This document shows positions 52,142 to 60,843 of a stretch of DNA of 64,000 nucleotides, in pieces; positions within the stretch are counted from its first letter, which is position 1; each line of letters begins with the position of its first letter. The position numbers and the translations under genes were made by a program. Under the pieces are notes generated by a model. It worked only from the letters and a program-made list of their open reading frames with translations. It made no database searches and was not told where the DNA came from. The stretch covers positions 35,413-99,412 of the forward strand of contig CAZHCA010000015.1 in NCBI GenBank assembly GCA_964530825.1, written 5' to 3'. This stretch comes from CAZHCA01 sp964530825. Its GTDB lineage: Bacteria > Bacteroidota > Bacteroidia > Chitinophagales > Saprospiraceae.

Positions 52142-54331
52142 ATGTCTCGTCTCGTCATTATTTCCAATCGCCTGCCTGTCACAATCGATAAGGTTGAGAA
52201 GGGGGAAATGATCTACCACCCGAGCGCCGGAGGCCTGGCCACCGGGTTAAACTCTCTGGAGACCAGCCGGGAAAAGCTGTGGATTGGCTGGCCTGGCCGG
52301 GAGATCACAGATCCTTGGGAACAGGAAGCGGTTAAAGCCAGTCTGAAAAAAGATAATCTGGTACCGGTCTTCTTATCCGAAGATGAGATCGAGCTCTACT
52401 ACCGCGGCTTCAGTAATAAGACCGTCTGGCCGCATTTTCACTATTTCACCCAATATACCAACTACAACGACGAATATTGGACCGCTTATAAGGAGGTAAA
52501 TCAAAAATTTATGGAGGCTGCACGACAGGTCATTCAGCCTACCGACCTTGTCTGGGTGCATGATTATCAGCTCATGTTATTGCCCGCCATGATCCGGGAA
52601 GCTTTTCCGGAGTTGTCAATGGGTTTCTTTTTACACATTCCCTTCCCCTCCTATGAAGTTTTTAGAATCCTTCCGTGGCGGGAATCCATCCTGACGGGCA
52701 TTTTAGGTGCCGACCTAATTGGTTTTCATACCTTTGGGTATATGCGGCATTTCCTAAGTGCCGTTTATCGCATTGGCGGATATGAGCACTATTTCGGTAA
52801 ACTAACGGTGGGCAAGCGGCTTGTCAATGTCGACATGTTCCCGATGGGTATCGACTACGAAAAGTACGCTTTTCCGGAAAAGAATCCCGACACAGTCAAG
52901 TCCTATCCGCAGATCGAACAACTGGCTGCCAATACACGCCTGGTCATATCGATCGATCGTCTGGATTACACCAAAGGCATTCCGGCCCGCATCGAAGCCT
53001 TCCGCGAGTTTCTGGATCGCAACCCCGGCTATCTGGAGAAGGTCACGCTGGTGATGATTGTCGTTCCTTCCCGCTCAAATGTGGACCAGTACCAAGAACT
53101 CAAGCACGATATTGATACCCTGGTCGGAGAAGTCAACAGTGCCTTCAGTACCTTCGATTGGGTGCCGATCCGCTACTTTTACCGTTCCCTGGATTTCGGC
53201 GAATTAACGGCGCTTTACCAGGCCGCTGAAGTAGCACTGATTACGCCCTTGCGCGATGGGATGAACCTGGTAGCGAAAGAGTTTGTGGCCAGTAAGGAGG
53301 CCGACCCGCGCGGGGTGCTTATTCTGAGTGAGATGGCCGGAGCCGCTGACGAACTGACGGAAGCTCTGCTGATCAATCCGCAGGATATGGCCGATATGGT
53401 CGGTGCTCTTGAAAAGGCCTTGTCCATGCCCGAAGCCGAACAGGAAGCCGCCCTGCGCAGTATGCAAAACAAGCTGAAGAAAAACAACGTCAAAATCTGG
53501 GCCAACGCATTCATACAGGAACAACGTAAACTTATGGAGCAGAAAAAACAGGAAAATAGCATCCGGCTGGGCAAACAGGAGCGTCAAGCGCTCTACCAGG
53601 AATACGGCAAAGCTGAAGCGCGTCTGCTCATGCTGGATTATGACGGCACTCTTATGGGGTTCCAGCCTGACCCCAAGGCGGTAGTGCCCGACCAGGAATT
53701 GATGTCCCTCCTCGAAAATGTAATAAAAGTACCCGGTAATCACCTGGTGGTGAATAGCGGTCGCGATAAGGAGACCTTGCAAGCCTGGCTGGGCCACCTG
53801 CCCATTGATATGGCAGCAGAGCACGGTGTCTGGACCCGGATCGACGGGCATTGGGCCAAAAATCCTGGACTTTCGATTGACTGGAAAGACGATATTCGGG
53901 CGGTATTGGAAGATATGGTCGAGCGCACACCCGGCTCCTTCATCGAAGAAAAAGAATTTTCTATTGCCTGGCACTACCGACGCATCGACAGGGATCTGGG
54001 GCAAAAGCGGGTGCGGGAATTCCGCGACGTGCTGTTGTACCTGACGGCGAACCTCGACCTGCAGGTGTTAGAAGGCCATAAGGTGGTCGAGATAAAAAAT
54101 GCGGGGGTTAATAAAGGAAAGTCGGCTTTAAACTGGATCAACCGGCAACCCTGGGATTTTATGATGGCTGTAGGCGATGACCACACCGACGAAGATACCT
54201 TTAAAGCCATGCCGCGCGAAGCCTTTACTATCAAGGTGGGCCTGGGCAATTCCTGGGCGCGCTATAGTCTGCTCTCCGTCGAGGACGTGCGGGGCGTATT
54301 GCGCGAGCTTATCGCTGTCCGCGACTTTTAG
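52142..54331 (+). CDS. otsAB: Fused trehalose-6-phosphate synthase / trehalose-phosphatase
   Basis: A 729-residue bifunctional enzyme. Residues 1 to about 465 are a GT20 trehalose-6-phosphate synthase (OtsA type: RLVIISNRLPV at the start, SAGGLATGLN, WVHDYQLMLLP, GFFLHIPFPS, IDRLDYTKGIPARIEAFREF, TPLRDGMNLVAKEF). Residues about 495-729 are a HAD-type trehalose phosphatase (LMLDYDGTLMGF, GDDHTDEDTF). Together they make trehalose from UDP-glucose and glucose-6-phosphate, an osmoprotectant; fusion of OtsA and OtsB is common in Bacteroidota. Cytoplasmic. Ends 79 bp before the EI24 gene, which has its own promoter. Confidence 0.96.
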   Translation: MSRLVIISNRLPVTIDKVEKGEMIYHPSAGGLATGLNSLETSREKLWIGWPGREITDPWEQEAVKASLKKDNLVPVFLSEDEIELYYRGFSNKTVWPHFHYFTQYTNYNDEYWTAYKEVNQKFMEAARQVIQPTDLVWVHDYQLMLLPAMIREAFPELSMGFFLHIPFPSYEVFRILPWRESILTGILGADLIGFHTFGYMRHFLSAVYRIGGYEHYFGKLTVGKRLVNVDMFPMGIDYEKYAFPEKNPDTVKSYPQIEQLAANTRLVISIDRLDYTKGIPARIEAFREFLDRNPGYLEKVTLVMIVVPSRSNVDQYQELKHDIDTLVGEVNSAFSTFDWVPIRYFYRSLDFGELTALYQAAEVALITPLRDGMNLVAKEFVASKEADPRGVLILSEMAGAADELTEALLINPQDMADMVGALEKALSMPEAEQEAALRSMQNKLKKNNVKIWANAFIQEQRKLMEQKKQENSIRLGKQERQALYQEYGKAEARLLMLDYDGTLMGFQPDPKAVVPDQELMSLLENVIKVPGNHLVVNSGRDKETLQAWLGHLPIDMAAEHGVWTRIDGHWAKNPGLSIDWKDDIRAVLEDMVERTPGSFIEEKEFSIAWHYRRIDRDLGQKRVREFRDVLLYLTANLDLQVLEGHKVVEIKNAGVNKGKSALNWINRQPWDFMMAVGDDHTDEDTFKAMPREAFTIKVGLGNSWARYSLLSVEDVRGVLRELIAVRDF

Positions 54332-54358
54332 ATCGGTTTTCCACGCCCTGCGGTAGAA

Positions 54359-54366
54359 TACATTTG
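54359..54366 (+). promoter_or_regulatory. -7 box of the EI24 gene
   Basis: TACATTTG matches TAnnTTTG; a TTTT at 54336-54339, 19 nt upstream, may be the -33 element. Confidence 0.5.
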
Positions 54367-54409
54367 TCGGCGGAGCGGAAAAGCTCGATCCTTGCGAAAA
54401 AACCACTTC

Positions 54410-55162
54410 ATGATCCGGAGTTTACTCGACGGCATTACCGCTTACGGCAAAGCATTCGCCCTTATCGGGCGATTGAATCTTTGGGGCTATTTTTTCGTGC
54501 CGGCCTTGATCAGTCTCGTTCTAGCTGTGTTGATTTTTGGCGGTGCCTGGTACGCTTCCGACGATATCGCCGGCTGGGTGATGTCCATCTATCCGTTTGA
54601 ATGGGGCCAGGGAGTGATCAAACAAATTATCCGGGTATTCGGCGGTATTTTCGTGGTAGTCGTTGGGCTTATCCTGTACAAGGCACTGGTTATTGCATTG
54701 GCTTCGCCGTTCATGAGCCCCTTGTCGGAACGCATCGAACGCCACGTAACCGGCTCGACTTCCGGTACGGGTTTCAATCCAAAGCAATTCCTAAGTGATG
54801 TTTGGCGGGGCTTGCGCATTGGACTGCGCCTAGTGGTGCGCGAATTGTTCCTAACCTTTGTTCTCTTCTTAATCGGTTTGATCCCCTTGCTCACACCCCT
54901 AACAACCGTATTGATCTTTCTGGTTCAGGCCTACTACGCCGGCGCCGGTAATATGGATTTCACCCTGGAACGCTTTTTTCGCGTCCGGGGAAGTATCGCT
55001 TTTGTTCGCCGGCACCGCTGGATGGCCGTGGGTAACGGAATCGTTTACCTGCTGATTCTGTTTACGTTCGTAGGGTTTCTATTTGCACTGCCCTTCGGCA
55101 CGGTTGCTGCAACCCTGGAGACGGTTAAGCGTCTTCAGAGGGAGCAAGAACGGGTATCATAG
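54410..55162 (+). CDS. EI24-domain membrane protein (CysZ-like)
   Basis: A 250-residue inner-membrane protein from the ATG at 54410; a TTG at 54392 would add 6 residues. Several helices (about 20-50, 70-95, 138-170, 205-235) and the EI24/CysZ pattern KALVIALASPFMSPLSERIE between helices two and three. CysZ family members are sulfate-transport accessories in proteobacteria; Bacteroidota versions are uncharacterised. Convergent with the response regulator gene. Confidence 0.82.
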   Translation: MIRSLLDGITAYGKAFALIGRLNLWGYFFVPALISLVLAVLIFGGAWYASDDIAGWVMSIYPFEWGQGVIKQIIRVFGGIFVVVVGLILYKALVIALASPFMSPLSERIERHVTGSTSGTGFNPKQFLSDVWRGLRIGLRLVVRELFLTFVLFLIGLIPLLTPLTTVLIFLVQAYYAGAGNMDFTLERFFRVRGSIAFVRRHRWMAVGNGIVYLLILFTFVGFLFALPFGTVAATLETVKRLQREQERVS

Positions 55163-55216
55163 CCCATCAGCAAATACACAAACGCTTCCTGTACGCCATG
55201 ATAGCTGACCCCTGGG

Positions 55217-55900
55217 CTACCCCACGAACTTATATCCAACGCCCCTAACCGACAGGAAAAACTGTGGATGCTTTGGATCTTCCTCGAAATATTTCCGGAA
55301 GGAAAGAATGAAATTATCGATCGTACGGGTAGAGGGATAGACATCATACCCCCATACCGACTGCAGGATTTGTTGCCGCGAGACCACCTCATTGCGGCGG
55401 TCGATCAGCAACTTCAGGAGCATGGCCTCCTTTTTGGTGAGGGTGAATTTTCCTGGGTTGCCCTCCGCCTCGTAGGTGGCAAAGTTGATCTGGTTATTGC
55501 CAAAGGAATAGACTTCAGGGGTATTTACCGGGTCTTTAACCGAGCGCTTAAGCAGATTACCCACGCGCAAAAGAAGCTCTTCCAATACGAAGGGTTTGGT
55601 CAGGTAGTCGTCGGCGCCGCGTTTGAGGCCGGCAACTCGGTCGGCCGAAGCATCTTTGGCAGTGAGAAAAATAATGGGTACTGTTCGGTTGACGAGGCGG
55701 ACCTGTTCGCACACCTGCATGCCGTCGACTTCAGGCAGCATGATGTCTAGAATCAGCAAGTCGAAATGCTGCTCCTGAAAAAACTTTACCGCTTCTTTCC
55801 CATTATCGGTTGTCACCACCTCGTAGTGTTCCATTTCGAGGTTGAGCTTCACGACATCCCGAATGTTTTCTTCATCTTCAACGAGCAGTATACGACTCAT
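55217..55900 (-). CDS. OmpR/PhoB-type response regulator
   Basis: A 227-residue regulator with a receiver domain (acid pair E8, D9; phospho-acceptor D52 in LDIMLPEVDG; K in LTKPF) and a winged-helix DNA-binding domain (FTLTKKEAMLLKLLIDRRNE, VWGYDVYPSTRTIDNFILSF). Its start lies 4 bp after the stop of the kinase gene, so the two form a two-component pair. The signal and targets are unknown. Confidence 0.94.
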   Translation of the reverse strand: MSRILLVEDEENIRDVVKLNLEMEHYEVVTTDNGKEAVKFFQEQHFDLLILDIMLPEVDGMQVCEQVRLVNRTVPIIFLTAKDASADRVAGLKRGADDYLTKPFVLEELLLRVGNLLKRSVKDPVNTPEVYSFGNNQINFATYEAEGNPGKFTLTKKEAMLLKLLIDRRNEVVSRQQILQSVWGYDVYPSTRTIDNFILSFRKYFEEDPKHPQFFLSVRGVGYKFVG

Positions 55901-55904
55901 AAGC

Positions 55905-56981
55905 TTAATTTACCGGATTAGGAATATCGGTCTGGGCCGATTCTGGTGCGGAAGAAACAGTTGTAGTTCCTTTTAGTTTTTCCGGATCCAGTAGGATCCG
56001 GAAAACCGTGCCTCTAGGCTGATTATCGAGTACTTCGATCGTCCCGCCATGTGCCCGCACAATTTGGTTTACGATGTATAAACCCAAACCGGTGCCTTTG
56101 GTTCGTCGGGTGTCTTCGTTGCCTACCCGGTAGAACTTGTCGAAGATGTGTTTTTTCTCTTTATCATTGATGCCGATACCCTGATCAGCAACCTCCAGCT
56201 GCAATTGTTGGTCCTGGTAGCTAAGCCGGATGTCGATTTCAGGAGGCGCCGGGGAGTATTTGACGGCATTTTCCAATAGGTTCAATGCCACGGAGGTGAG
56301 GCCCATGCGGTCGGCTCTGATTGCGGGGATGGGCTGTCCACCTAGATGGAGTCGGAATTCCGCCCGAGGATATTTGGTCTCCAGCTTTTGAATGAGCTCT
56401 TCTATCAGGACCGGTAGTTCGATGTCTTCGCGGTGCGGCTGATAGGCATTTTCCAATTTAGCAGAAAGTAATAGGTCGTTTACCAGATTGTTGAGCCGGT
56501 CGGTTTCCTTCAGGGCATTGCGGCTGACCTGCTCCAGTTTGTCGCGTTGCAGGTCGCGCTTTAGAATGGTTTCCAGGACCAAACGAATCGAGGCGATAGG
56601 CGACTTCAGCTCGTGTGTGATGGAGAGCAAAAAATTGCGCCGTTGCTGGGCAGCCAGCATCTGCTTGAAGTATCCGCGGTTGATGAACCAAATTCCAATT
56701 ACCAGGCTTACGGCAAAAACGGCGGCTTCGCCCATGATCATCCATTCCTGGCGTTTATATTGACGGGACAATTCCCGGTAGCGCTCGGTTTGTAGAAACG
56801 CTTCGTGACTGTTGATGATCCCCTCGGCAGCCATGCCGATCTCCATTAGGTCGCGTTTGGCGTAAAATGCATCGCGATTTTTGGTAAATAGCAGTACCGA
56901 CCACCAAGCTAGGGCCATTAACAGGTAGGCGATAACGACGTAAGAGAGTAGGCGCAGTTTGTTGTTGCGTAAATTTTCCAA
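55905..56981 (-). CDS. Sensor histidine kinase
   Basis: A 358-residue kinase with membrane helices at about 10-31 and 78-100, and a short periplasmic loop between. The phospho-acceptor is in SITHELKSPIASIRLV (HisKA), followed by the N box NLLENAVKYSP, the G1 box DQGIGI, F box and GTGLGLYIV. Paired with the OmpR-type regulator (4 bp apart), and starts 9 bp after hemL, forming a hemL-kinase-regulator operon. Confidence 0.94.
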   Translation of the reverse strand: MENLRNNKLRLLSYVVIAYLLMALAWWSVLLFTKNRDAFYAKRDLMEIGMAAEGIINSHEAFLQTERYRELSRQYKRQEWMIMGEAAVFAVSLVIGIWFINRGYFKQMLAAQQRRNFLLSITHELKSPIASIRLVLETILKRDLQRDKLEQVSRNALKETDRLNNLVNDLLLSAKLENAYQPHREDIELPVLIEELIQKLETKYPRAEFRLHLGGQPIPAIRADRMGLTSVALNLLENAVKYSPAPPEIDIRLSYQDQQLQLEVADQGIGINDKEKKHIFDKFYRVGNEDTRRTKGTGLGLYIVNQIVRAHGGTIEVLDNQPRGTVFRILLDPEKLKGTTTVSSAPESAQTDIPNPVN

Positions 56982-56990
56982 AGCGTTCGT

Positions 56991-58301
56991 TTAACTTTTC
57001 ATGACAACATCCAAGGCCGCATTGATCATTTCGGCCCCTATCTCCAGGTCAGACTCACTGTGCGCAGCCGATACAAAACCGACTTCGTATCCGGAAGGGC
57101 CTAAATAAACACCCCGTTGTAGCAATTCGTGATGAAGGCGCTTGAAGAATTCCATCTTTTCGGCCTGAATTTGATCGGATGCCATAATACGTTGATTGCT
57201 AAATGCTAACCAGAAAATGGAACCCATTTGTTGAATGTTTAGTTCGTAGCCTTGCCCCTGGGCGTGATGCTGAATGGCCTGAACGAAATTCCGAGTTTTA
57301 GTCTCCAGGGCCTGGTAAAAGCCGGGTTCGAGTAGTTGTTGCAGGGTGGCGTAGCCGGCGGCCATGGTTACCGGGTTGGCGGAAAGGGTACCGGCCTGGT
57401 AGACGGGGCCGTCGGGTGCAATATAGCTCATCACTTCGTCGGAACCGGCGTAGGCACCTACCGGCATACCCCCGCCAATAATTTTGCCGAAAGTAAGAAT
57501 GTCTGGCTGCACCTTATAGTGGCCGGAAGCTCCTTCAAAGCCTACCCGGAATCCGGAGATAACTTCGTCGAAGATGAGCAGGGCATCGTATTTCCAGGCC
57601 TTGATGCGCAGGCATTCCAGGAAGGAAGGATCTTGCAATAGCAGGCCATTATTGGCTGGTACCGGCTCTACAATTATGGCAGCTACGTCAGATCCGTGCT
57701 TGGCCAGTGCAGCTTCCAGCGCTTTCCGGTCGTTGAGCGGTACGACAATTGTTTCTTGGGCAAAGCTGGGCGGAATGCCTGCCGAAGTACTTACGCCAAA
57801 AGTAGCTAGTCCCGAGCCGGCTTTGACCAAAAGGGAGTCGACGTGGCCGTGGTAACAGCCCTCAAACTTGAGCACCTTGCTACGTCCCGTTATTCCCCGG
57901 GCCAGGCGGATGGCGGACATAACTGCCTCGGTGCCGGAACTCACGAAGCGTATTTTCTCGATAAACCGATGATTGTCGGTAATGAGTTTACCCAATTCAT
58001 TGCCGATCCGAGTCGGAGTGCCAAAGGAAGTGCCGTTGGCAACGGTCTCTATCACCAGCTCGCGCACTCGCTTATTGTTATGCCCCAGGATCAGAGGACC
58101 CCAAGAACAGCAAAAATCGAGCAGCCGGTTGTCGTCTTCATCGTAAATGTAAGCTCCCTCGCCATGCTTGATGAAAAGCGGCGGGCCTGAAACGGATTTG
58201 AACGCACGTACCGGGGAATTTACGCCGCCCGGAAAATACTGCTTGGCTTCTTCAAAAAGTTCGGCACTACGGGTGCGTTGAATGGTATCGACTAACTCCA
58301 T
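56991..58301 (-). CDS. hemL: Glutamate-1-semialdehyde 2,1-aminomutase
   Basis: Converts glutamate-1-semialdehyde to 5-aminolevulinate, the C5 route to heme; cytoplasmic, PLP-dependent. At 436 residues it is full length. The Schiff-base lysine lies in LTFGKIIGGGMPVGAYAG; other signatures are SPVRAFKSV, SSGTEAVMSAIRLARG, GCYHGHVDS and FDEVISGFRV. It is first in a minus-strand operon with a two-component pair. A -7 box (TATATTTG) lies upstream on the minus strand at 58328-58335. Confidence 0.97.
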   Translation of the reverse strand: MELVDTIQRTRSAELFEEAKQYFPGGVNSPVRAFKSVSGPPLFIKHGEGAYIYDEDDNRLLDFCCSWGPLILGHNNKRVRELVIETVANGTSFGTPTRIGNELGKLITDNHRFIEKIRFVSSGTEAVMSAIRLARGITGRSKVLKFEGCYHGHVDSLLVKAGSGLATFGVSTSAGIPPSFAQETIVVPLNDRKALEAALAKHGSDVAAIIVEPVPANNGLLLQDPSFLECLRIKAWKYDALLIFDEVISGFRVGFEGASGHYKVQPDILTFGKIIGGGMPVGAYAGSDEVMSYIAPDGPVYQAGTLSANPVTMAAGYATLQQLLEPGFYQALETKTRNFVQAIQHHAQGQGYELNIQQMGSIFWLAFSNQRIMASDQIQAEKMEFFKRLHHELLQRGVYLGPSGYEVGFVSAAHSESDLEIGAEMINAALDVVMKS

Positions 58302-58327
58302 GTATTTTGCTGGTTTATGGTTTTATC

Positions 58328-58335
58328 CAAATATA
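58328..58335 (-). promoter_or_regulatory. -7 promoter box of hemL
   Basis: TATATTTG read on the minus strand, 27-34 bp upstream of the hemL ATG; matches TAnnTTTG. The -33 element is not clear. Confidence 0.5.
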
Positions 58336-58399
58336 AGATCTTATTTGGCCTGAAGTTGCAACGGTTCTGGTAATTTCATGGTAAAAGCTGTACCATAAA

Positions 58400-58429
58400 T
58401 TGTTGTAAATACAATTTTTTGTTGTAAAT
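58400..58429 (+). repeat. Direct repeat upstream of the membrane nuclease-like gene
   Basis: TTGTTGTAAAT occurs at 58400-58410 and again at 58419-58429, 19 bp apart, in the region between divergent hemL and the next gene. Possible operator for one or both genes. Confidence 0.45.
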
Positions 58430-58469
58430 TGCCACGGGTTTACAATCTTTTGTGCCAAATTTTTACGCT

Positions 58470-59159
58470 ATGTCCAGGTTATCGGAAGTTTTTGTGCAAC
58501 GTTCTGCTTTAGCCTATCTGCGGGAGCGTTACGACCACTGGGCCAGACGCGGGCGTATTTTTGTCGACGATGAAGTTCGCACGGTGGATAACTTCGGAGG
58601 GTACCGGGCCGACGGTCTGGTTGTGCTGCGCCACGTGTTCTGGGGCGTTTTTGTGGTTTCTATGGAAGCGAAATCATTCCGCACATTAGCGGCCATTCGG
58701 CCTACCTGGCGCTGGCAGCTTTGGGTAGTCAATAGCCTTCGCGCCGGCTTCCTGATCGCCTTCCTGAGCGGCGCCTTCTTTTTCCTGTTCCGCTGGGATG
58801 ACGGCCATTTCCAATACCTCCTACCAGCAAGTGCTTTTGTATTGGGAAGTTTAGCCTATGGAGTCATCACTCGCAATCATATCGGGCACAAAACGGCCGA
58901 TATGATCAAGCAAATCGAGCAATATCCTGCACACGTCAAGTGGCTGGCCTGCTCGGAAGACAGCCTGGATCGCCTTACGGGACAACAGCAGCAGGTCCTA
59001 CGTACGCTTTGCCGTCACTTCGGCATTGGCCTGCTGGTCGTCGATTCCGAAGGTGATACGCGGGTGTGGTTGCGTGCTAGCCTCAAGCTGCGTCTCATAA
59101 ATCCCTTACGGTATTACGCCCGCGCTTCGGCGATTCGACAACGTATTAGGGCCTCCTAA
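58470..59159 (+). CDS. Membrane protein with PD-(D/E)XK-like N-terminal domain
   Basis: A 229-residue protein from the ATG at 58470 (a GTG at 58452 would add 6 residues). Before the membrane part there is a short alpha/beta domain with D48 in GYRADGLVVLR and E66-x-K68 in VVSMEAKSF, the order of catalytic residues in PD-(D/E)XK nucleases, as in NERD-like domains. Two membrane helices follow (about 92-130), then a cytoplasmic C-terminal region. Function unknown; the nuclease activity is motif-based inference. Its 3' end overlaps the convergent cytochrome gene by 4 bp. Confidence 0.65.
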   Translation: MSRLSEVFVQRSALAYLRERYDHWARRGRIFVDDEVRTVDNFGGYRADGLVVLRHVFWGVFVVSMEAKSFRTLAAIRPTWRWQLWVVNSLRAGFLIAFLSGAFFFLFRWDDGHFQYLLPASAFVLGSLAYGVITRNHIGHKTADMIKQIEQYPAHVKWLACSEDSLDRLTGQQQQVLRTLCRHFGIGLLVVDSEGDTRVWLRASLKLRLINPLRYYARASAIRQRIRAS

Positions 59160-60706
59160 GGGTTCGTCTGGTTTTCTAAAAAAACAAAAGGCAAACCACC
59201 GGCCACCCACTTTTCGATAAGCCCAACCGGCGGTACGACCTCAAAGGTCATGGCCCCAAGCAGTAAGTCGATATCCCCATCTTGGTCGGGATCGCCGCTA
59301 TCCATAACAATCCAACGGCCTTTCTCAGCCGGAAGAAGGATCTCCGGTTTAAAGGCGTATTCCCCCTGGTTACGCAGCAGGACAAATCCTTCGTCCGGGT
59401 ACTGCCGATAATCGGGGAAGAAGGAAATAGCAGCCACATCTAGGTCACCATCCAGGTCGAAATCTTCTAACACGGCGCCATATGCACCAAACAAAGGATA
59501 AAAAAACACTTCTTCAAACTGACCATTGGTGGTCTGTTCAAATAGGTGAACGCCGTGGTAGGGTTTAAGGATGGGTGGATAGTCGGCATTGTCACCATTA
59601 CAGTATAGGATATCCAGCTTGCCGTCGTCATTGTGATCCACTAGTCGCATCGAAGCCGATCCATTGGTGGAGAGGAAGCGAATCACTCGATCTTCGACAA
59701 ATTGTCCGCCACTTTTGTTGAAAAAAATGGAGATTCCCTCGTCTCCCTGCCCGAACAGGGCAATAATGTCCGGTAATCCATCCTGATCTATGTCATCGAC
59801 GTGCGTGGAAATAGCGCCGGGGGTATCGCGCAACATTCGTCGTCGAAAAGCGCCATCAGGTAATTGCTCCCACCAGGAAAGGGACCCTGTCCACTTAGCA
59901 AATTCGGAGATAACGTAGTCTTCTAAGCCGTCGAGGTTGAGGTCAGCACGCGCAGTATGGACGGGGCGTTGCAAATTGCGGATCAACCGTCGCGGTTTTT
60001 CCGATGCAGAAAGCGGCAGTTCCAACAACATGCCCGAGGGGGCGTCAGTGGGGGAGAATGAACCCATCACGGTCACCAAAAGCCGGTCGGGGAGGGATTC
60101 CAACGAGACGGCACCTTCCTCAACTTTTGCAGCCTGTTGGAACTCCAATCGATTATTGAATCGGTACAGCGCTTGGGTATTGGCATCGCCGATATAGCAA
60201 CTGCCGTCTTCCGTAAACTTGGCTAGTGTTACACTCGGGGGCGACAGCCTAACCGGCGATTCTTTGACAGTAAATAAACTGGCGGCATTACCCGGTTCCG
60301 GATGAGGGGGTAATTTCAAGCGTTCCGGAGCATTGGCTAAATAGAACGCTTTGATTTTCTTCCATATGTCTGAATCCAATTTAGGCTTGGCAGGGAATAC
60401 ATTCTCCTGCACTACTGCCTGGCCGCCGATGCCTTCTTCGAAAAGCTGCCGGCGCTCTTCTGGCGTTTCGTAAATGCCATATAGGTAGCCCATGCGCGGC
60501 AGTACGTAATTTTCCCAGGTAGAGCGATCCAGGCGCTCCGGATCGGGATAGATATGGCAAGAAACACAATAGACCCTGGCCAGCGCTTCCCCTTCATCAA
60601 GATCAGTGGTAGATGATTCTGGCTGGCAATTAGCGAGAAGAATAATAGTGGCGACCAATGTTGAAAAGAGCACCAGACCAAAAGTTTGTACGTTGGGCAT
60701 CTGCAT
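59156..60706 (-). CDS. Cytochrome c / FG-GAP repeat lipoprotein
   Basis: A 516-residue predicted lipoprotein (lipobox LANC). A c-type heme-binding CVSCH motif lies near residue 50 (RVYCVSCHIYPDPERL), followed by FG-GAP/VCBS-type repeats forming a propeller, with calcium-loop motifs such as DLNLDGLEDYV, DIDQDGLPDII, DHNDDGKLDIL and DLDGDLDVA. Similar cytochrome-propeller proteins are common in Bacteroidota and Planctomycetes; they may couple redox chemistry to a surface sensor or binding function. The start could be the first or third residue methionine. Confidence 0.82.
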   Translation of the reverse strand: MQMPNVQTFGLVLFSTLVATIILLANCQPESSTTDLDEGEALARVYCVSCHIYPDPERLDRSTWENYVLPRMGYLYGIYETPEERRQLFEEGIGGQAVVQENVFPAKPKLDSDIWKKIKAFYLANAPERLKLPPHPEPGNAASLFTVKESPVRLSPPSVTLAKFTEDGSCYIGDANTQALYRFNNRLEFQQAAKVEEGAVSLESLPDRLLVTVMGSFSPTDAPSGMLLELPLSASEKPRRLIRNLQRPVHTARADLNLDGLEDYVISEFAKWTGSLSWWEQLPDGAFRRRMLRDTPGAISTHVDDIDQDGLPDIIALFGQGDEGISIFFNKSGGQFVEDRVIRFLSTNGSASMRLVDHNDDGKLDILYCNGDNADYPPILKPYHGVHLFEQTTNGQFEEVFFYPLFGAYGAVLEDFDLDGDLDVAAISFFPDYRQYPDEGFVLLRNQGEYAFKPEILLPAEKGRWIVMDSGDPDQDGDIDLLLGAMTFEVVPPVGLIEKWVAGGLPFVFLENQTNP

Positions 60707-60843
60707 AAGTAGGTTGATTGTAGTTGGATACGGGTGAAAACCAGGATAAGCGAATACCGTTATAAAAGTCTTAAATTTATAAATAACCGGTTGTGCATAA
60801 CCCGGATAAATTTGCTTAAACTGGTCAAAATAAATGGTACGCG

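Noticed and set aside
55217..56981. Two-component pair as PorX/PorY of the type IX secretion system
   Set aside because: The regulator has an OmpR-type DNA-binding domain rather than the PglZ-like output of PorX, so it is a generic pair.
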